Shown: piece by piece, positions 1 to 11,017 of the stretch
Position numbering within the stretch: position 1 is the first letter of the stretch
How the letters are laid out: each line of letters begins with the position of its first letter
Source of the DNA: Calycina herbarum
Lineage: Eukaryota; Ascomycota; Leotiomycetes; Helotiales; Pezizellaceae
Direction: 5' to 3'
NCBI GenBank assembly: GCA_001414485.1
Contig: LLEY01000154.1
Span: 82,063-146,062 of the forward strand
Length of the DNA: 64,000 nucleotides
Notes under the pieces: generated by a model
The model's input: the letters and a program-made list of their open reading frames with translations, nothing else
What the model was told of the DNA's origin: nothing
Databases searched by the model: none
Translations under genes and position numbers: made by a program

Positions 1-125
1 TGGTGCTTTGGAGGTTCTTCGATAGGAGGATTTATGGAGAAGAGTTGTTTTTGGTGAATTTCTTTGGGAAGGAGTATACTGATTATAGAGCGAGAACGCC
101 GACGGGCATTCCACTCATCAAGTGA
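1..125 (+). CDS. STE14: Isoprenylcysteine carboxyl methyltransferase, C-terminal end (partial)
   Basis: Only the last 40 codons are in the window, read in the frame starting at base 3 and ending at the TGA at 123-125. The peptide contains LWRFFDRRIYGEELFLVNFF, then GKEYTDYRARTPTGIPLIK. This is the characteristic C-terminus of the ICMT/Ste14 family: an R-I-x-x-E-E-x-x-L motif, F-F-G-x-x-Y-x-x-Y, and a final T-G-I-P-x-I. Family members are ER-membrane enzymes that methylate the carboxyl group of the farnesylated cysteine on CaaX proteins such as Ras and a-factor-type pheromones, using S-adenosylmethionine; the two acidic residues in the EE motif lie in the conserved catalytic C-terminal region. 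The 5' part lies outside the window, so start, introns and membrane segments cannot be judged. No damage is visible in what remains. Confidence 0.88.
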   Translation, partial: VLWRFFDRRIYGEELFLVNFFGKEYTDYRARTPTGIPLIK

Positions 126-429
126 GACGGGCTTGTTCAGTATAGGTGTGGAGGGTTTGGGTAACATAGCAGGTAATATTATGGAGTTTGGAAATACCAG
201 GGGATATCATTGGGGGGGAGGCGTGTTTTTACAGTGCGAATATTATAGCATTGTAATTTTCTTCCTCGAACCTTTTACGATCCCTGAATCACGTTGGATT
301 CAAATCACTATAGAACTCGGAAGTTTTGAGTTTACGGAGAGGACTGATCCTTGCCAAAATATTTTTAAATTATCCTTGGAAAATCCAAGGACGGTAACAA
401 ATATTCCACTAACCATTCGCTATTATGCC

Positions 430-590
430 AAGATAACCTACGAATAGTACTTTTTCCATTGATTTAATTAGTAGGTCACCTATAGATCGCTTATTTTTTT
501 TTTAACAAGATAGGAGGAGCCTTAGTAGGTGACCTACAAATAGCAAACTCCAAAAAATCGTAGCTATTCACAGGTAATCTACAAATTGCT
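430..590. repeat. Degenerate direct repeats built on AGGTGACCTACAAATAG
   Basis: Two clear copies lie at 469-490 and 523-544. They match over 22 bp, differing at about four sites: TAGTAGGTSACCTAYARATMGC in degenerate code. A third, weaker copy is at 569-589 (CAGGTAATCTACAAATTGC) and a partial one at 430-446 (ATAACCTACGAATAG). Each unit contains the small palindrome AGGTSACCT. Spacing of the two clear copies is 54 bp. They are not in a recognisable gene. Confidence 0.55.
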
Positions 591-959
591 CAAAGTTTTT
601 ACAAGATGTTTACAAGATAGATGTATTAGAAGGTAATCTAATAAAAATGTTTATTCAAGTAGAGTGGGCTGATTGTACGAGTTCTAAGGAATCTATTCGT
701 CGTCGTAAAAACGTTTAGTAAAAAATCTCAACTGCTAGTTACCCACTCTATCTAGAGGGCTCGACGTGTACGTCGGAGTTTAGGACATATAATGTTGCAA
801 ATCTGTAATAAAATCGCAAACTTCGATACAGAGACTAATTGGTAACTGATAAATCTCCTAGTATTTTTATTTTATTTTTGCAATTTTCTTCTAAGGCTTG
901 AGAAGTTGTGATGTGGTGGGCACGGGTGCAAAAGGAGAGTGGTGGATAAACTGGTATTT

Positions 960-1290
960 GCTAGCTTATCTGAAGTTCGAGTTTACTCGATATTCGGTGG
1001 CTTACCCGATAATTGATAGATTACTCAAAACTTTCCTTTTTGGCCCCCATATTTGGTGATAGCTTACTCGTTATTTTGTAGCTTACGTAGACATTGTTTG
1101 AGGGTTAAAAAATTAGTTGCGGGTAAGCTGGTTTTTGGTAGCTTACTGGTTGGCTTACTCCACGATTGATGGCTTACTGGTTAGTCCCCTTTTTTGGCCC
1201 CCAAGATTTTGGCGGCTTACTCGGTAAATTTTTGCGGGCCAAAAACTGGGTGTGAGTAAGCTGTGAGTAAGCCGTGAGTGAGCCGTGCCA
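960..1290. repeat. Cluster of GGCTTACTC words on both strands
   Basis: About a dozen matches to GCTTAC or its complement GTAAGC, plus close variants, are packed into roughly 330 bp: near 963, 999, 1064, 1079, 1123, 1139, 1151, 1169, 1212, 1251 and 1262, with near matches at 985, 1020 and 1275. Many are followed by TCG or TGG. Forward copies dominate up to 1220; the last three (GAGTAAGC, GAGTAAGCC, GAGTGAGCC) point the other way. The spacing is irregular, so this is not a simple tandem array. It may be a decayed transposon end or a binding-site cluster. Confidence 0.55.
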
Positions 1291-1709
1291 GTATGTAAGG
1301 CTGCCAGAAAGCGTCTCCGGTGGAGAAGAATTAACTCGACGTAGAAAAATCGGAAAAATATAAGAAAAATAACAGTAGATGTGGAGAATACTAATTAAGC
1401 AAATAATGGAATGTGTCAAGTTTTCACACGTTTGCGTTGATTTGTAAGTGTTGTAGGCTGTCCTAGAAAAATGGAATAAACACTTCTACGCCAGTATTTT
1501 CACCTATGTTCCTTAATTTGAGACCTTCAGGCAAACCACCAAAGAAATGAATTTTATCCAGATACTTGTATACCAGTAGCTGTAACACAGCATCTTACAT
1601 AAAAGTAGTTAACTCCAAATCTCTTCAAGGCCTAAACGCCCCCCTAAATTTACTGATCAAGCCTCACTCCGGTCTCGCTTATCTCCATTTGCACTCCCCC
1701 AAGTACAAT

Positions 1710-3810
1710 TTAATTTATCTTGTCTTTGAGGCATGCGGCTATACAGGCTGCATAATTCAATATGTTGCATTTGCATCTAGGGTCGTCGGGATCAGTTCCA
1801 TCGTCAACTTCAACCATTTCATCCCCGTCCTCGGTGTCGTCCTTCGGGGGCGTCTGTGTTGCCATTGCAGCGCCTAACTTGTGTTAATATTGAATCTGGT
1901 GCGGGTGCCGGAATACTTACTATTGTCAATTGGAATATCGGCTGCGGAAGTGGCTTCCGGAAGGAATGTGGTGGCTGTAGCTGCGGCTCTCATTTTGAGT
2001 TCGTCCTTGGGCACGCCGTCGTATGGATGGTCAATTGCTGGGTGTCTTACCCCTCCCTTTTGGCCATTTTGAAGGAGATTAAGCGTAGCCCCAACCCGTT
2101 TGATTTCATCATCTGAATTTACAACACTGATTGCGTTGGCGTTTAAGCGATCGTAAACATCTTGAGCACTGAGTTTTGAGTAACCCTCATAACCCATGAT
2201 TTGTGCCATCACACCGGCGACTGTGCAAGATCTCAAAGTCAGTATTATCAATTTTAAAAGTATGCCTGTGAGAGGAATAGGTAGCGAGAGGAAGAAACCG
2301 TGTCTCGGCGCTCTTAAAACAACCGGAAAGAGGAAAAAGAAACTCGGAGCACACTCACCATGGGGGCAGGCCATGCTTGTTCCACTAGCCCATTCGTATT
2401 TGTTAGTAACCTTTGCATCATTTTCGTCGACGAAAGAAGACCAGACGGTCTTTCCGGGTGCCCAGATGTTGAGCTTCTTGTTGTAATTCGACCCTCTGAT
2501 ACCTGCGTAACCACCAGTCCACCGGTTGTAATTTATATCGACAGCTCCGACGCTGAAAGTGGACGTAATTCTGCTGACATTAGCTTTGGTTTCAATCCAA
2601 AAGTGTAGATTCAAACATACCTAGCGGGAATCTCTAGCCAATCCTGTTTGTTGTTTCCTGCAGCTGCTGCGATCGGGATTCCAGCTTTATTAGCTTTCGC
2701 CAAAGCATCTTGAAGACCCGCAAAGTTCTTGGTCGCAAATCCAATCGACATGTTGATAACCTAGCCTCTCCAATTTTTCGGTGGCTTGCTCTTGTTATTG
2801 TTGTGTTCCGTGATAACATCATTTACAGCTGTCTCAACTTTTCCAATGCTCCCTCCACATTTCTGGACCTTGACATTGATCAAATTTGCCGCGGCCACAG
2901 CTCCACCATCCTTGTTAGAAATGATACCGGCTACGTGGGTTCCATGCCCCAATAAGTCATCCTGAGAAAATTAGTGGTGAAATTTGAAGAGACGTGGAGG
3001 TTCTACCATCACAACTCCAGAGCCACAGTAAGGGGATGTATCCGAGGATTTCTTGCCCCTAAAATGCGATGCGATTTGACGACTGTAAGCCTTGAAAGTC
3101 TCATGCTCAATCTTGATACCAGAATCCTATACCCGAGGATCTCGGAGTCAGTCTACTTCTTTAAAAAATATCCAAGAGTTTTCAAGTATGTCTCGGGAGT
3201 AAGGAAGCTTGACTCCCGAAACGACTAGAATAGGGAAATATTCCTCGAGAACCTCACTTACAAAGACATAAACATTAACACCTGCACCACTATTATCCAT
3301 GGTCCACTGTGCTGAAAATGGAGTTCCAACTTTCGACTCTCCCCCGAAGTCCTTTGACTTGCCGAGTGTAATCATCACCTGGTTCCATGGAGCTGAATAC
3401 TTGACGGGCTTGATCCATCTCTTAACCTTTTCGAAGGACGTTGGTGGTAGTGGTGCTGGTTCCCGGTGAAATATTTGCTCCTCCTGCAGATATTCGTCGT
3501 GCTCTATTCTTAAAACGCCCGGGTCGTAACGGATGTAGTCGTGGATTAATGAATTATTAGCTTCGGATAATTCGAATAGATATGCATTTGACACTGGAAT
3601 TTCCAAGAAAACAGTAGCGAATTGACGGATGTCAAAACCAATATTAGTAAAATGGTCTTCGAGGGTATGGTTAGGCTGAAATCGGACTATGTATCCCTCT
3701 GGAACAAGATGGCCTGTATCTGGACGAAGGTAAGGCGCTGGTGCATATGATCTTTCGGCAACGAAGGCTGAAGCACCTGCTGTGAACAGCAAAGTTGAAG
3801 TGAGCTTCAT
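1710..3810 (-). pseudogene. Subtilisin-like (S8) secreted protease, broken by one in-frame stop
   Basis: Six exons join in frame: 3262-3810, 3007-3126, 2621-2961, 2359-2573, 1921-2220 and 1710-1873 (563 codons including stop). All five introns are GT..AG, 45-138 bp. The start is the ATG before a signal peptide (MKLTSTLLFTAGASAFVAE). An inhibitor-I9-like propeptide follows, then the catalytic domain with Asp about 184 (VFDSGI), His about 229 (GHGTHVAG) and Ser about 403 (SGTSMACPH). This is the proteinase K-type arrangement of a secreted serine protease that processes its own propeptide. Codon 290 (bases 2761-2763) is TAG, inside the conserved stretch KNWRG-stop-VINMSIGF, so translation would end before the catalytic Ser. 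Everything else is intact, suggesting recent loss, sequencing error, or removal of a 66-nt GT..TAG segment (2761-2826) by splicing. A final exon adds an acidic tail ending in a Cys-rich motif (CKCNILNYAACIAACLKDK). Confidence 0.85.
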
Positions 3811-6200
3811 AATGAAGGATACAAGTGGAAAGATGGTATAAAAGACTGTAGATGTTAAAGTAGTAAGGGAGATGAGCATGAAAGCATGAAGAGAAATTTT
3901 GACTCTGGAAGGGACTTCATGATTCTTATATTAAGACTACAAATTTGAACTCGAAAAGATTATTCAGTCAAGTCCTCAGATACGAAGTAGAAAGTGTAAG
4001 AGTGGCCCCCATTGTTCCCCGTAGACATGAGTTCATCAATGTTGAACGCCCATTCGTCGTTCTAGGAACGATGGAAATTTCGAGCCCACCTCATGGCTCA
4101 GTCAAAACCCTTATTATTGCGTTTTCAAATCCTTCGCTGGTATACAGCCATTAGCGTTGGCCTTCAAGTTACGACATGGGAAGGATTTTGTGAATTGGTG
4201 GAGCAAATACACCCTAGCGAGCAACCCCTATTTTGGGATACTTTCGAGAGTCAGCCTCGGAACTAAAGCAGGAAACCTCGTCGTGCCACGCCGTACTGTG
4301 CCGTAAACAACAATTTGCAATGACTCTGGTTGTTGGGCACAGGACTTTCGATAGTGGGTACTAAACCTAATTGGGTACTCTTCTCACCAACACCACAACC
4401 AAAGAAAACCCGTCATATTTAGAGCACGGTGTTGTGGCTGATTTTAAGGCTGAAGGAAGCTCATTAGAAGCTGAGACACTGGGGCGTCGTACAGCAGCCA
4501 CCTTACGCTTGGGAATCAACTACAAGGGAAAATAAGTTGTGGGGGAAAAGCTTAGGTAGAATAAGCATGCTCCTTGCAGTTTGATTTCTACATAACATTT
4601 CTATCCAAAAAGTACAATATAATCAAGTATTCCCGCCACTCGTCACGGGTAGTTTAGTTAGTTGGTCCAGAATCCACAGAATCTACACAAGTACAAGTAC
4701 GAAGGTAGAAGTTCAACGCGCAAGAAGGATATATTGACGGGCCAAGACCCTAAGTCTACGGCGACCAGAGGACTGGGATTTCTCAACACATGTGTTTAAA
4801 ACTTTTTGTGACGACCGGGACAAAAGACCATACCATCGAGTCTGATATAGCTAAATAATTTGTGTTGAACAGAGGAGAATCAAACAATATAACTGCCCGA
4901 GATTTATTGATATACGTAGAAAAAGAAGCAGGCGTCGTTCATCTTGCAAGAAGACTAAGAAGAATTAAATCAACCAACGATGAATTCTTCTTATCGCCTA
5001 ACCCGTGTTTAGTCAATTGATATAATTCTCCCACATACTTTAGCACAATATCTTTCAATCACTATGAATGACATCCGAGAACCCACAACAAGTACTTCTA
5101 CATATAGGTAGTGTAACTACACAAATCCTCAATGCCACAACACTTTCCCAAAATCCCCAGATCTAACCTTCACAACCCCCTCCTCTCCAGCGTTCTCCTT
5201 ACCCGCCCCTCTATTAACTCCCCCACGCCCTCGCCACCAAAGAGTGTCACGAAAACCTCATAATCATCCCACAAAACCCCACATGAGAAATTACTGATAC
5301 ACAAAACATATGTAGTACAACCACACCCCTTAAAAAGCACCCCTCCATTAGGTGCCGCATAGCCGAGTTTTTGAAGATGGGCTCTGCGATTTTCTCCCCC
5401 GTTACAACGCCTAACAAATATAAATCTATAAAACTTGAGAGCAATACCAACTAGCATTAAAAGAACATTTCAAGACCTTTTTCCGTCTTTTTAGCGATTG
5501 AATTCAGACTCCAGAGGTTCATTCATCTCGTGGGGTCATTCCTCAGAGGATGGGGTTCGAGACTCCAAGTTGTAGTAGCTGAGCTACCACAACTCACAGC
5601 AACGTTCATCGAAGCAAGAGCCACGAGAACGGGGAGAAAAGGTATAAAGAGAAACAAGGTAAACAAGTAATCAATAATATCATCAATTTAACCATATTCT
5701 ATCCCCTCCACTCTCATCCCACTCGCTAGCTATCCTCCCCATTCGAATCCCCCAGCCTTCGAATTTTGGTATCATAGACAAAACCCACCTATCTAACCAT
5801 ATCTAACCACACTAACACGCACGCTCGCTCACTCGCTCACATCATATATCATTCACCACTCCTCCATCTCTCATTCAGAAGCAGACAAAAAAGACAAACG
5901 CCCGCCCATAACCAAACCACCAATGCACAAAATGCATCTGAAAATGCCGCACGCAAAATACAAAAAATGCACGCACGCAAATGTATGTCTTCCAAAACCA
6001 AGAAGAAAAATGAACAAGTACATATACAAACTCCTCCATCAAAAACGCCTAAACACCAAATAGTAAAATAAGTAACCCAGGAAAAAGCCAATTTCCCATG
6101 AATGCCCAACCAAGAAAATGCCAGAGGGCGCGAGCCCAAACAGAAAAGAGAGAGAACAAGGAAAGATGACCTTGTCCTCTCTGTTTCCTCTTCTTAAGTC
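3811..6200. other. Intergenic region: protease 5' side and chloride-channel 3' side
   Basis: No supportable gene seen. The part next to 3810 should hold the protease promoter. The part from about 5660 to 6200 is CT/CA-rich and most likely holds the 3' untranslated region of the chloride channel gene. A minus-strand reading frame at 5170-5457 (95 codons) has no recognisable motif and was not called. A hairpin resembling a tRNA T-arm lies at about 5542-5558 but has no tRNA body around it. Confidence 0.5.
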
Positions 6201-9200
6201 TTAGATATGCCCCTCTTTTTCCTCCAACTCTCTCATGTATTTTACAAATGTCTTTTTGTGTGTCTATGATATTTGTTAGCTCGAGTCCTGAGATGTGGAA
6301 TGGTGATAGAGATCAAGGAATAGGAAACGGAAAGGAAGGGAAAAGGAGAGAGAAAGACTTACAAGACCAGCAAATCGACCATCTCTATTGACGCAAACAT
6401 ATCTCAACCCCAACTTGACAAAACACTCATAAACAAGATCCATAGGTGAGTGGATATCAAGTGCCAAAGGCGCCTATCAAGAACATCAGTAAATTCCCAA
6501 CCATAATCCAAACTTCCAAACTTACAGGATCAACGAATTGCGTAAAATCAGTAGGATCAGCCCCCTCATCATCAGAATCATCCATCCTCAGAACCTTCGT
6601 CATCAAGCACAAAGTCTCAGACTCATCTTCCAAACTATCCAGAGCAAACGCTAGATCAGGAGCTGGGATCAGTCCCACGAGAATTTCGTCTCTAAGGATG
6701 GGTAGACCGCCATCAACTTCTCCGGCTTGGTGGAGGATTTCAAGTTTCGTTCGGAGACTGGATGCTGAAACTAGAGGAGAGCTTGAAATATCAATGACTC
6801 TCTCGCGGCGTAAGCGAGGCACGATATCTATCAGATTCGAGGTGAAAACTGGCTTGTGCTTGTTGTTTAAGAAGGGGTAGGAATTCAAGTTGGTCAAAAG
6901 ATCCTGTGTGAGAATTAGTGGCTGTTGCGTAATTTCGAAAATGATGCTTTAAATTGACTTACATAAATGCTGAGTGGTTCCAAAAAGTCTGCAGTCCACT
7001 TTGCCACCAGGATGGCAAGAGAGAAAGGCAGGATATAGTCAAGACTACCGGTCAACTCGAATAAGATGACCGCAAGGGTAATTGATAACCTTGTCACACC
7101 GCACATAGTCGACCCGGCTGCAATGAGGGCGTATACACCAGGAGTAATACAGGACGTGCCATCGGCATGTGCCGCGCAGTTACCAAAAATGGGATTCGTG
7201 GGAAATCGAAGAACTAGCCATTGCATCAAGTGTCCCAAAATGCGACCAAGAAAACCGCCTACAACCATAGACGGTACATAAATACCCGCCGGAACTTTCT
7301 GTTTGGGTGTTAGGAGCAGTTTACTTATTGTGGGGAGAGGATAGGAGTATTATTATTTGGTCGAAGTAGAGAACCATGGGCAGACTTACGATTCCAAAAG
7401 TGATTATGGTTAGAATGCCTTTGATAAAGAACGCAATGCTGAGACTTTTGATTATGGGCCAAATATCATCTAGGTCTCTTGGGCAAAGCCCCATCTCGTC
7501 GGGCTTGTTGATATCACACGGACTCGATAGATTGAATAGGAGTTTCGCTACAGGGAGCTTTGTGTAAGGATTCCAGAAACTCACAAGACCAGTGAGTAGA
7601 GCGACAAGCATGACCTCAACAAGTGGCCACTTTTTGACAACCGAGATCTTCCGAAAGGATTTGGCCCATGCTCGAGATGCTTTGATGAAGAGAGCTCCAA
7701 CCGCGCCACCAAGTACACCAACTACAGCAAATCCAGCAAGCTCAAAAAATTCCCAGTCCGTTAAATAACGAACCTCAAAGATGACAATCTTATTAGTGCC
7801 GTAGGGATTCAAAAACTTGAGTGACAGTGCCGCAGTAATACAGCAAAAGAATGTCCTGAATAGTGTTTTGGCAGGAAAGAAATATGCAACTTCTTCCAAG
7901 GAGAACAAAACACCACCCAAAGGAGCTCCAAAAGCAACAGCGACTCCGGCCGCGGCAGCAGCCGATAATACCTCTCTGCGTTTCCCATCATTGCGGTCGT
8001 ACTTGGAAAATAATCGACAAGCAATGTTTCCTACACAAGTTGCAATGTGCACAAAAGGCCCTTCTTTTCCCAAGCTAAGTCCTGAAGCAACACTTAGGAT
8101 TAGAGCAAGAGTCTTAATGACCAAAGTTTTCACTCCCAGAAATCCGTGCAAGACGAAACCACTGAGAATGACTCGAACTTCAGCAACACCACTTCCCGCG
8201 GCCGAATAGTAAACCATGTCTCCCTTGGAGGAACCCTCCGCGTTAGATTTTGGGCTGGCAGGGCCATCCTCTTGTTCCTCTGGAGCACGGCTTTCAGCAG
8301 CTAGATTTTCATCCAGCGTGCTAATGTGATATGTTGACGGTACGATTGTTTTGGTCGTCATGGTCAATAAGCAAGAGATGGTAGCAAATGTCACAACCAG
8401 GATCACGAAAATGACGAATTCCACTATTTGTTCGGAGACGTGGGGGATTTGAATATAATTTGACCACGATTTCCAGGCGTGGCAGCGGCCTCCACTAGGG
8501 CAGCAGTGCTATTTCTCTTGTTAGTCAAGTGCTACATAAGAAGCCAAAATTTCAAGCCCGAGTATAATGCTCCGTTCTCTTAAGGCTCGAGTTTTCCAGC
8601 TGGGGTTGCCAATAATCATGTTTTGGAGGCAGGTTTGGATATTGAATAGCAGATGCTAGATTTAAGAGCAAGCATTTTGGAATTTGATTGCGTAAACACC
8701 AAACTAGAAGAAAAACCCGGCATGGACATACCTTTTCGCTTATAAGAAACCCCTGGGAGCAATAACCATCTTTCCAATCAAAAAACGGGGACTCGGATAC
8801 ATCAACAATATATGCTAGAACTGCGGTGAGACAGCCAACCAAAGCACTGAGTATCCATCCCTGTATACCATCGATCGAAGCCAGTATTTTCCCTCGTATA
8901 TCCGTCCGGCTTCGTAGGGCTTTTACTCGATACGCATCGGCAATACTGTCGTGCACCCAGTCGGTCGAGGTAAACTGATCGTACCAAACTCGGTCGTCCG
9001 AGTACAAGGTATTTTTGGATTCGGTCATCGAGTCCTGAGTCGTCAAGGCACCTACTAATCTTTGTCCCCACGATCCGGCACGACTGTGGTGTCTCGCTGC
9101 TCGTAGACTGCCTGGGAGAGAAGAAGGTCAGTTCAAATGTATGAGGATGGTGTGTAGAGTGGGATAATGCCGAGAATCTCGTACCGTTAAAGCTGGCATG

Positions 9201-9434
9201 GCGCGAAAGACGTGGTTTTGGATTATTGCCAGCATCCAGCGCCGACTGAACTCGAATTCTCGAACGACCAGCACCGGAAAGGCCTAGGAGCGGAGTCCTC
9301 TCATCGTTGCTCACGGCACTTTCGGTTCTCGAGAATCGTGGAGAGGCGAGCGGTGATGTCTCCGCCGAGGGAGCTGTGTTCGGTGTCATGGTCAAGTCGG
9401 TCCATGGTAAGGGTTTCCTCCGGGAGGAAGACAT
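6201..9434 (-). CDS. CLC-family chloride channel / Cl-/H+ exchanger with CBS domains
   Basis: Seven exons: 9185-9434, 8732-9111, 7390-8508, 6963-7298, 6526-6903, 6363-6473 and 6201-6263, giving 878 aa in frame. All introns are GT..AG. The N-terminal about 100 residues are a Ser/Pro-rich cytosolic tail. The transmembrane core follows, with CLC selectivity motifs GSGVAEVRVILSGF at about 315 and GKEGPFVHIA at about 357, where Glu359 is the gating glutamate. After about 690 comes a cytosolic C-terminus with paired CBS-like segments (DGGLPILRDE..LVGLIPAPDL and LRYVCVNRDGRFAGL). This layout matches eukaryotic intracellular CLC proteins related to yeast Gef1, which move chloride in Golgi, endosome or vacuole membranes and support acidification and metal loading. 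The first in-frame ATG (9434, MSSSRRKPLPW) was chosen; the frame is open further upstream but lacks an ATG. Location in the cell is inferred from the family. Confidence 0.92.
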
Positions 9435-11017
9435 GGAGATATAGGGAGATGTCGGAGCGGAGGTGGTATCCGTCAACGAGGGCGCATATGTTGTGTAAAC
9501 CTGTGGTCGAGGATGAGTTGCGGGCAGTCCTCTGTATGGCGTAGGTATGGGAGGTAATTCCTGGGGCAGTGGGGGTCGGAAGAGAGCCAGCCAGGGTCCG
9601 CATTCAGGCTTCTTTTAAGAAGGAGGCTGCGCTGCACACCTCCCAACTACACTACACAATCATATCACCTCTGACACAATGTGAGACGCGTCGCCGGGAT
9701 TCATCTTGAGAGAATTCCAAGATGCCTATCTCTCGTTATTCAGTCAAAGGCATGACCACCCTGGTCTCGTGGAACGCGTGGTGAAGGCTGAATGTGATCA
9801 TTTTGACGTTCCTAGATCTTGGCCTGTCATGGGCCAGCCTATCGTCGTTGCGCGACGTGATGAGTCTACTTCGTATCTCTAGACATGGCTGCCAGGTGCA
9901 GGGTAGGTAGTGGTTGGTATCACGAGTCTGTAGTGCGTGTCCTAGCAGGCAGTGCTAGTATTTACATCTTGTGTTGGCATGTGAGTATTGCGTCAATTGA
10001 GACTTGGGGCAACCTGGAATATTAAATGCAGGGTCCTGGGATGGCTTGCAGGGTACGGATGTAGGTACAACCACTAATAGTGTTTAGACGAACTCTCTTG
10101 AGAATCTATCAATATATATTAAGTCTCCCGTGTTACCCTTTTACAATAACAGAAATAGATGAAGTTTATTCAGAACTCTTATCTCTGAACTATAGTTGAA
10201 AAATAAAAGTATACTAAAAGATTTCGAATAATTAAGTTAATACAATTAACTTACTCAAAAGTTTAAGAATCAATTAATCTACGCTACTTTACATGATTTA
10301 TTTGATTATCTGAATCTGCTAGTAAAATTATTTGGCTTAGATTATCCGAGAAAGGCGACTTATTTGATTCGTTTTTACTCTGCACATCTGAAGAGTCTTA
10401 GAGTCTTGGTTGCACGACGTCAACATTTGTATTCAAGTTTTTTGGAAACAAATCTTTTGAATTATACGGCCTGATCACATGTGCATGTCCAGCTATTTAC
10501 TCCTATTTAATTAGAAGCTATCTTCTCTGCTTTCGGTCATTTTCCCCTCAGTTCTATCTTATCTCTGCCCCATCTTCTATACTCCCTCACATCCTTCTCA
10601 GAGGACGTAAGTCTCGACCACCTCTCGACGCTTTCTCAAAAGACTCTTAAAATGTCCCATGTAGCTAGAGAGTTACCAAATGCTTTGGGACAATTAAAGT
10701 TGATTATTAAAACACCTAGGTAAATATTTTAAATTGTTCCAAGTATTTGGAATAATTGCCTTGAATTATTCTAAAACCCTGGAATAATAAGAGTTAGGTA
10801 CGTAGGGCAGGTGCGAACTTGATATATTTACTGCCGCTTTTAGTGTCCATCGCGAGACCAGCTCCAAGAATAGTCACGTGTACAACCCTCAGGGTTCCAA
10901 TGGGAGCAGTTGTACCGAAAGGATGCCTTTCTAAAACATACATTCAAGCAACCTTTTCCTCCAAACTCTACATGAAAATTGAAGTTAGCTCCCTGAGAAC
11001 TTTCAACAGGGAAAACA
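9435..11017. other. Divergent intergenic region
   Basis: Lies between the divergent chloride channel and esterase genes and must contain both promoters. The centre (about 10090-10400) is very AT-rich. From about 10680 to 10850 there is a hairpin-rich repeat copy, listed separately, which ends about 170 bp before the esterase ATG. No reading frame here has recognisable motifs. Confidence 0.5.
10690..10850 (+). repeat. Dispersed repeat, copy A (ACTGCCGCTTTT family)
   Basis: The right end, 10811-10850, begins GTGCGAACTTGATATATTTA and continues CTGCCGCTTTTAGTGTCCAT. It closely resembles sequence at 27074-27121 and 56802-56839. To its left are perfect or near-perfect short palindromes, such as ATTGTTCCAA..TTGGAATAAT at about 10732-10756 and TTATTCTA..GGAATAATAA. 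Similar words (GTTCCAACT and AGTTGGAATAAC) flank copy B. Left boundary is a guess. Confidence 0.5.

Larger units (their letters stand above)
126..1709. other. Gene-free stretch with decayed short repeats
   Basis: No reading frame here has recognisable family motifs or plausible splice structure. The stretch holds two unusual repeat zones, listed separately: about 22-bp degenerate direct repeats at 430-590 and a dense cluster of GCTTACT-type words at 960-1290. Base composition is AT-rich with many TA-rich runs. That fits old, mutated repetitive DNA between the 3' end of the methyltransferase gene and the 3' end of the protease gene, which converge on it. Confidence 0.6.

Noticed and set aside
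5170..5457. 95-codon minus-strand frame
   Set aside because: No family motif or splice structure; composition follows from the C-rich opposite strand in a probable untranslated region.
5542..5558. T-arm-like hairpin TGGGG-TTCGAGA-CTCCA
   Set aside because: The surrounding sequence folds into other hairpins and gives no tRNA body.
9435..9476. Extending the chloride channel N-terminus to a TTG at 9476
   Set aside because: The in-frame ATG at 9432-9434 is a normal start; nothing shows use of a non-ATG codon.
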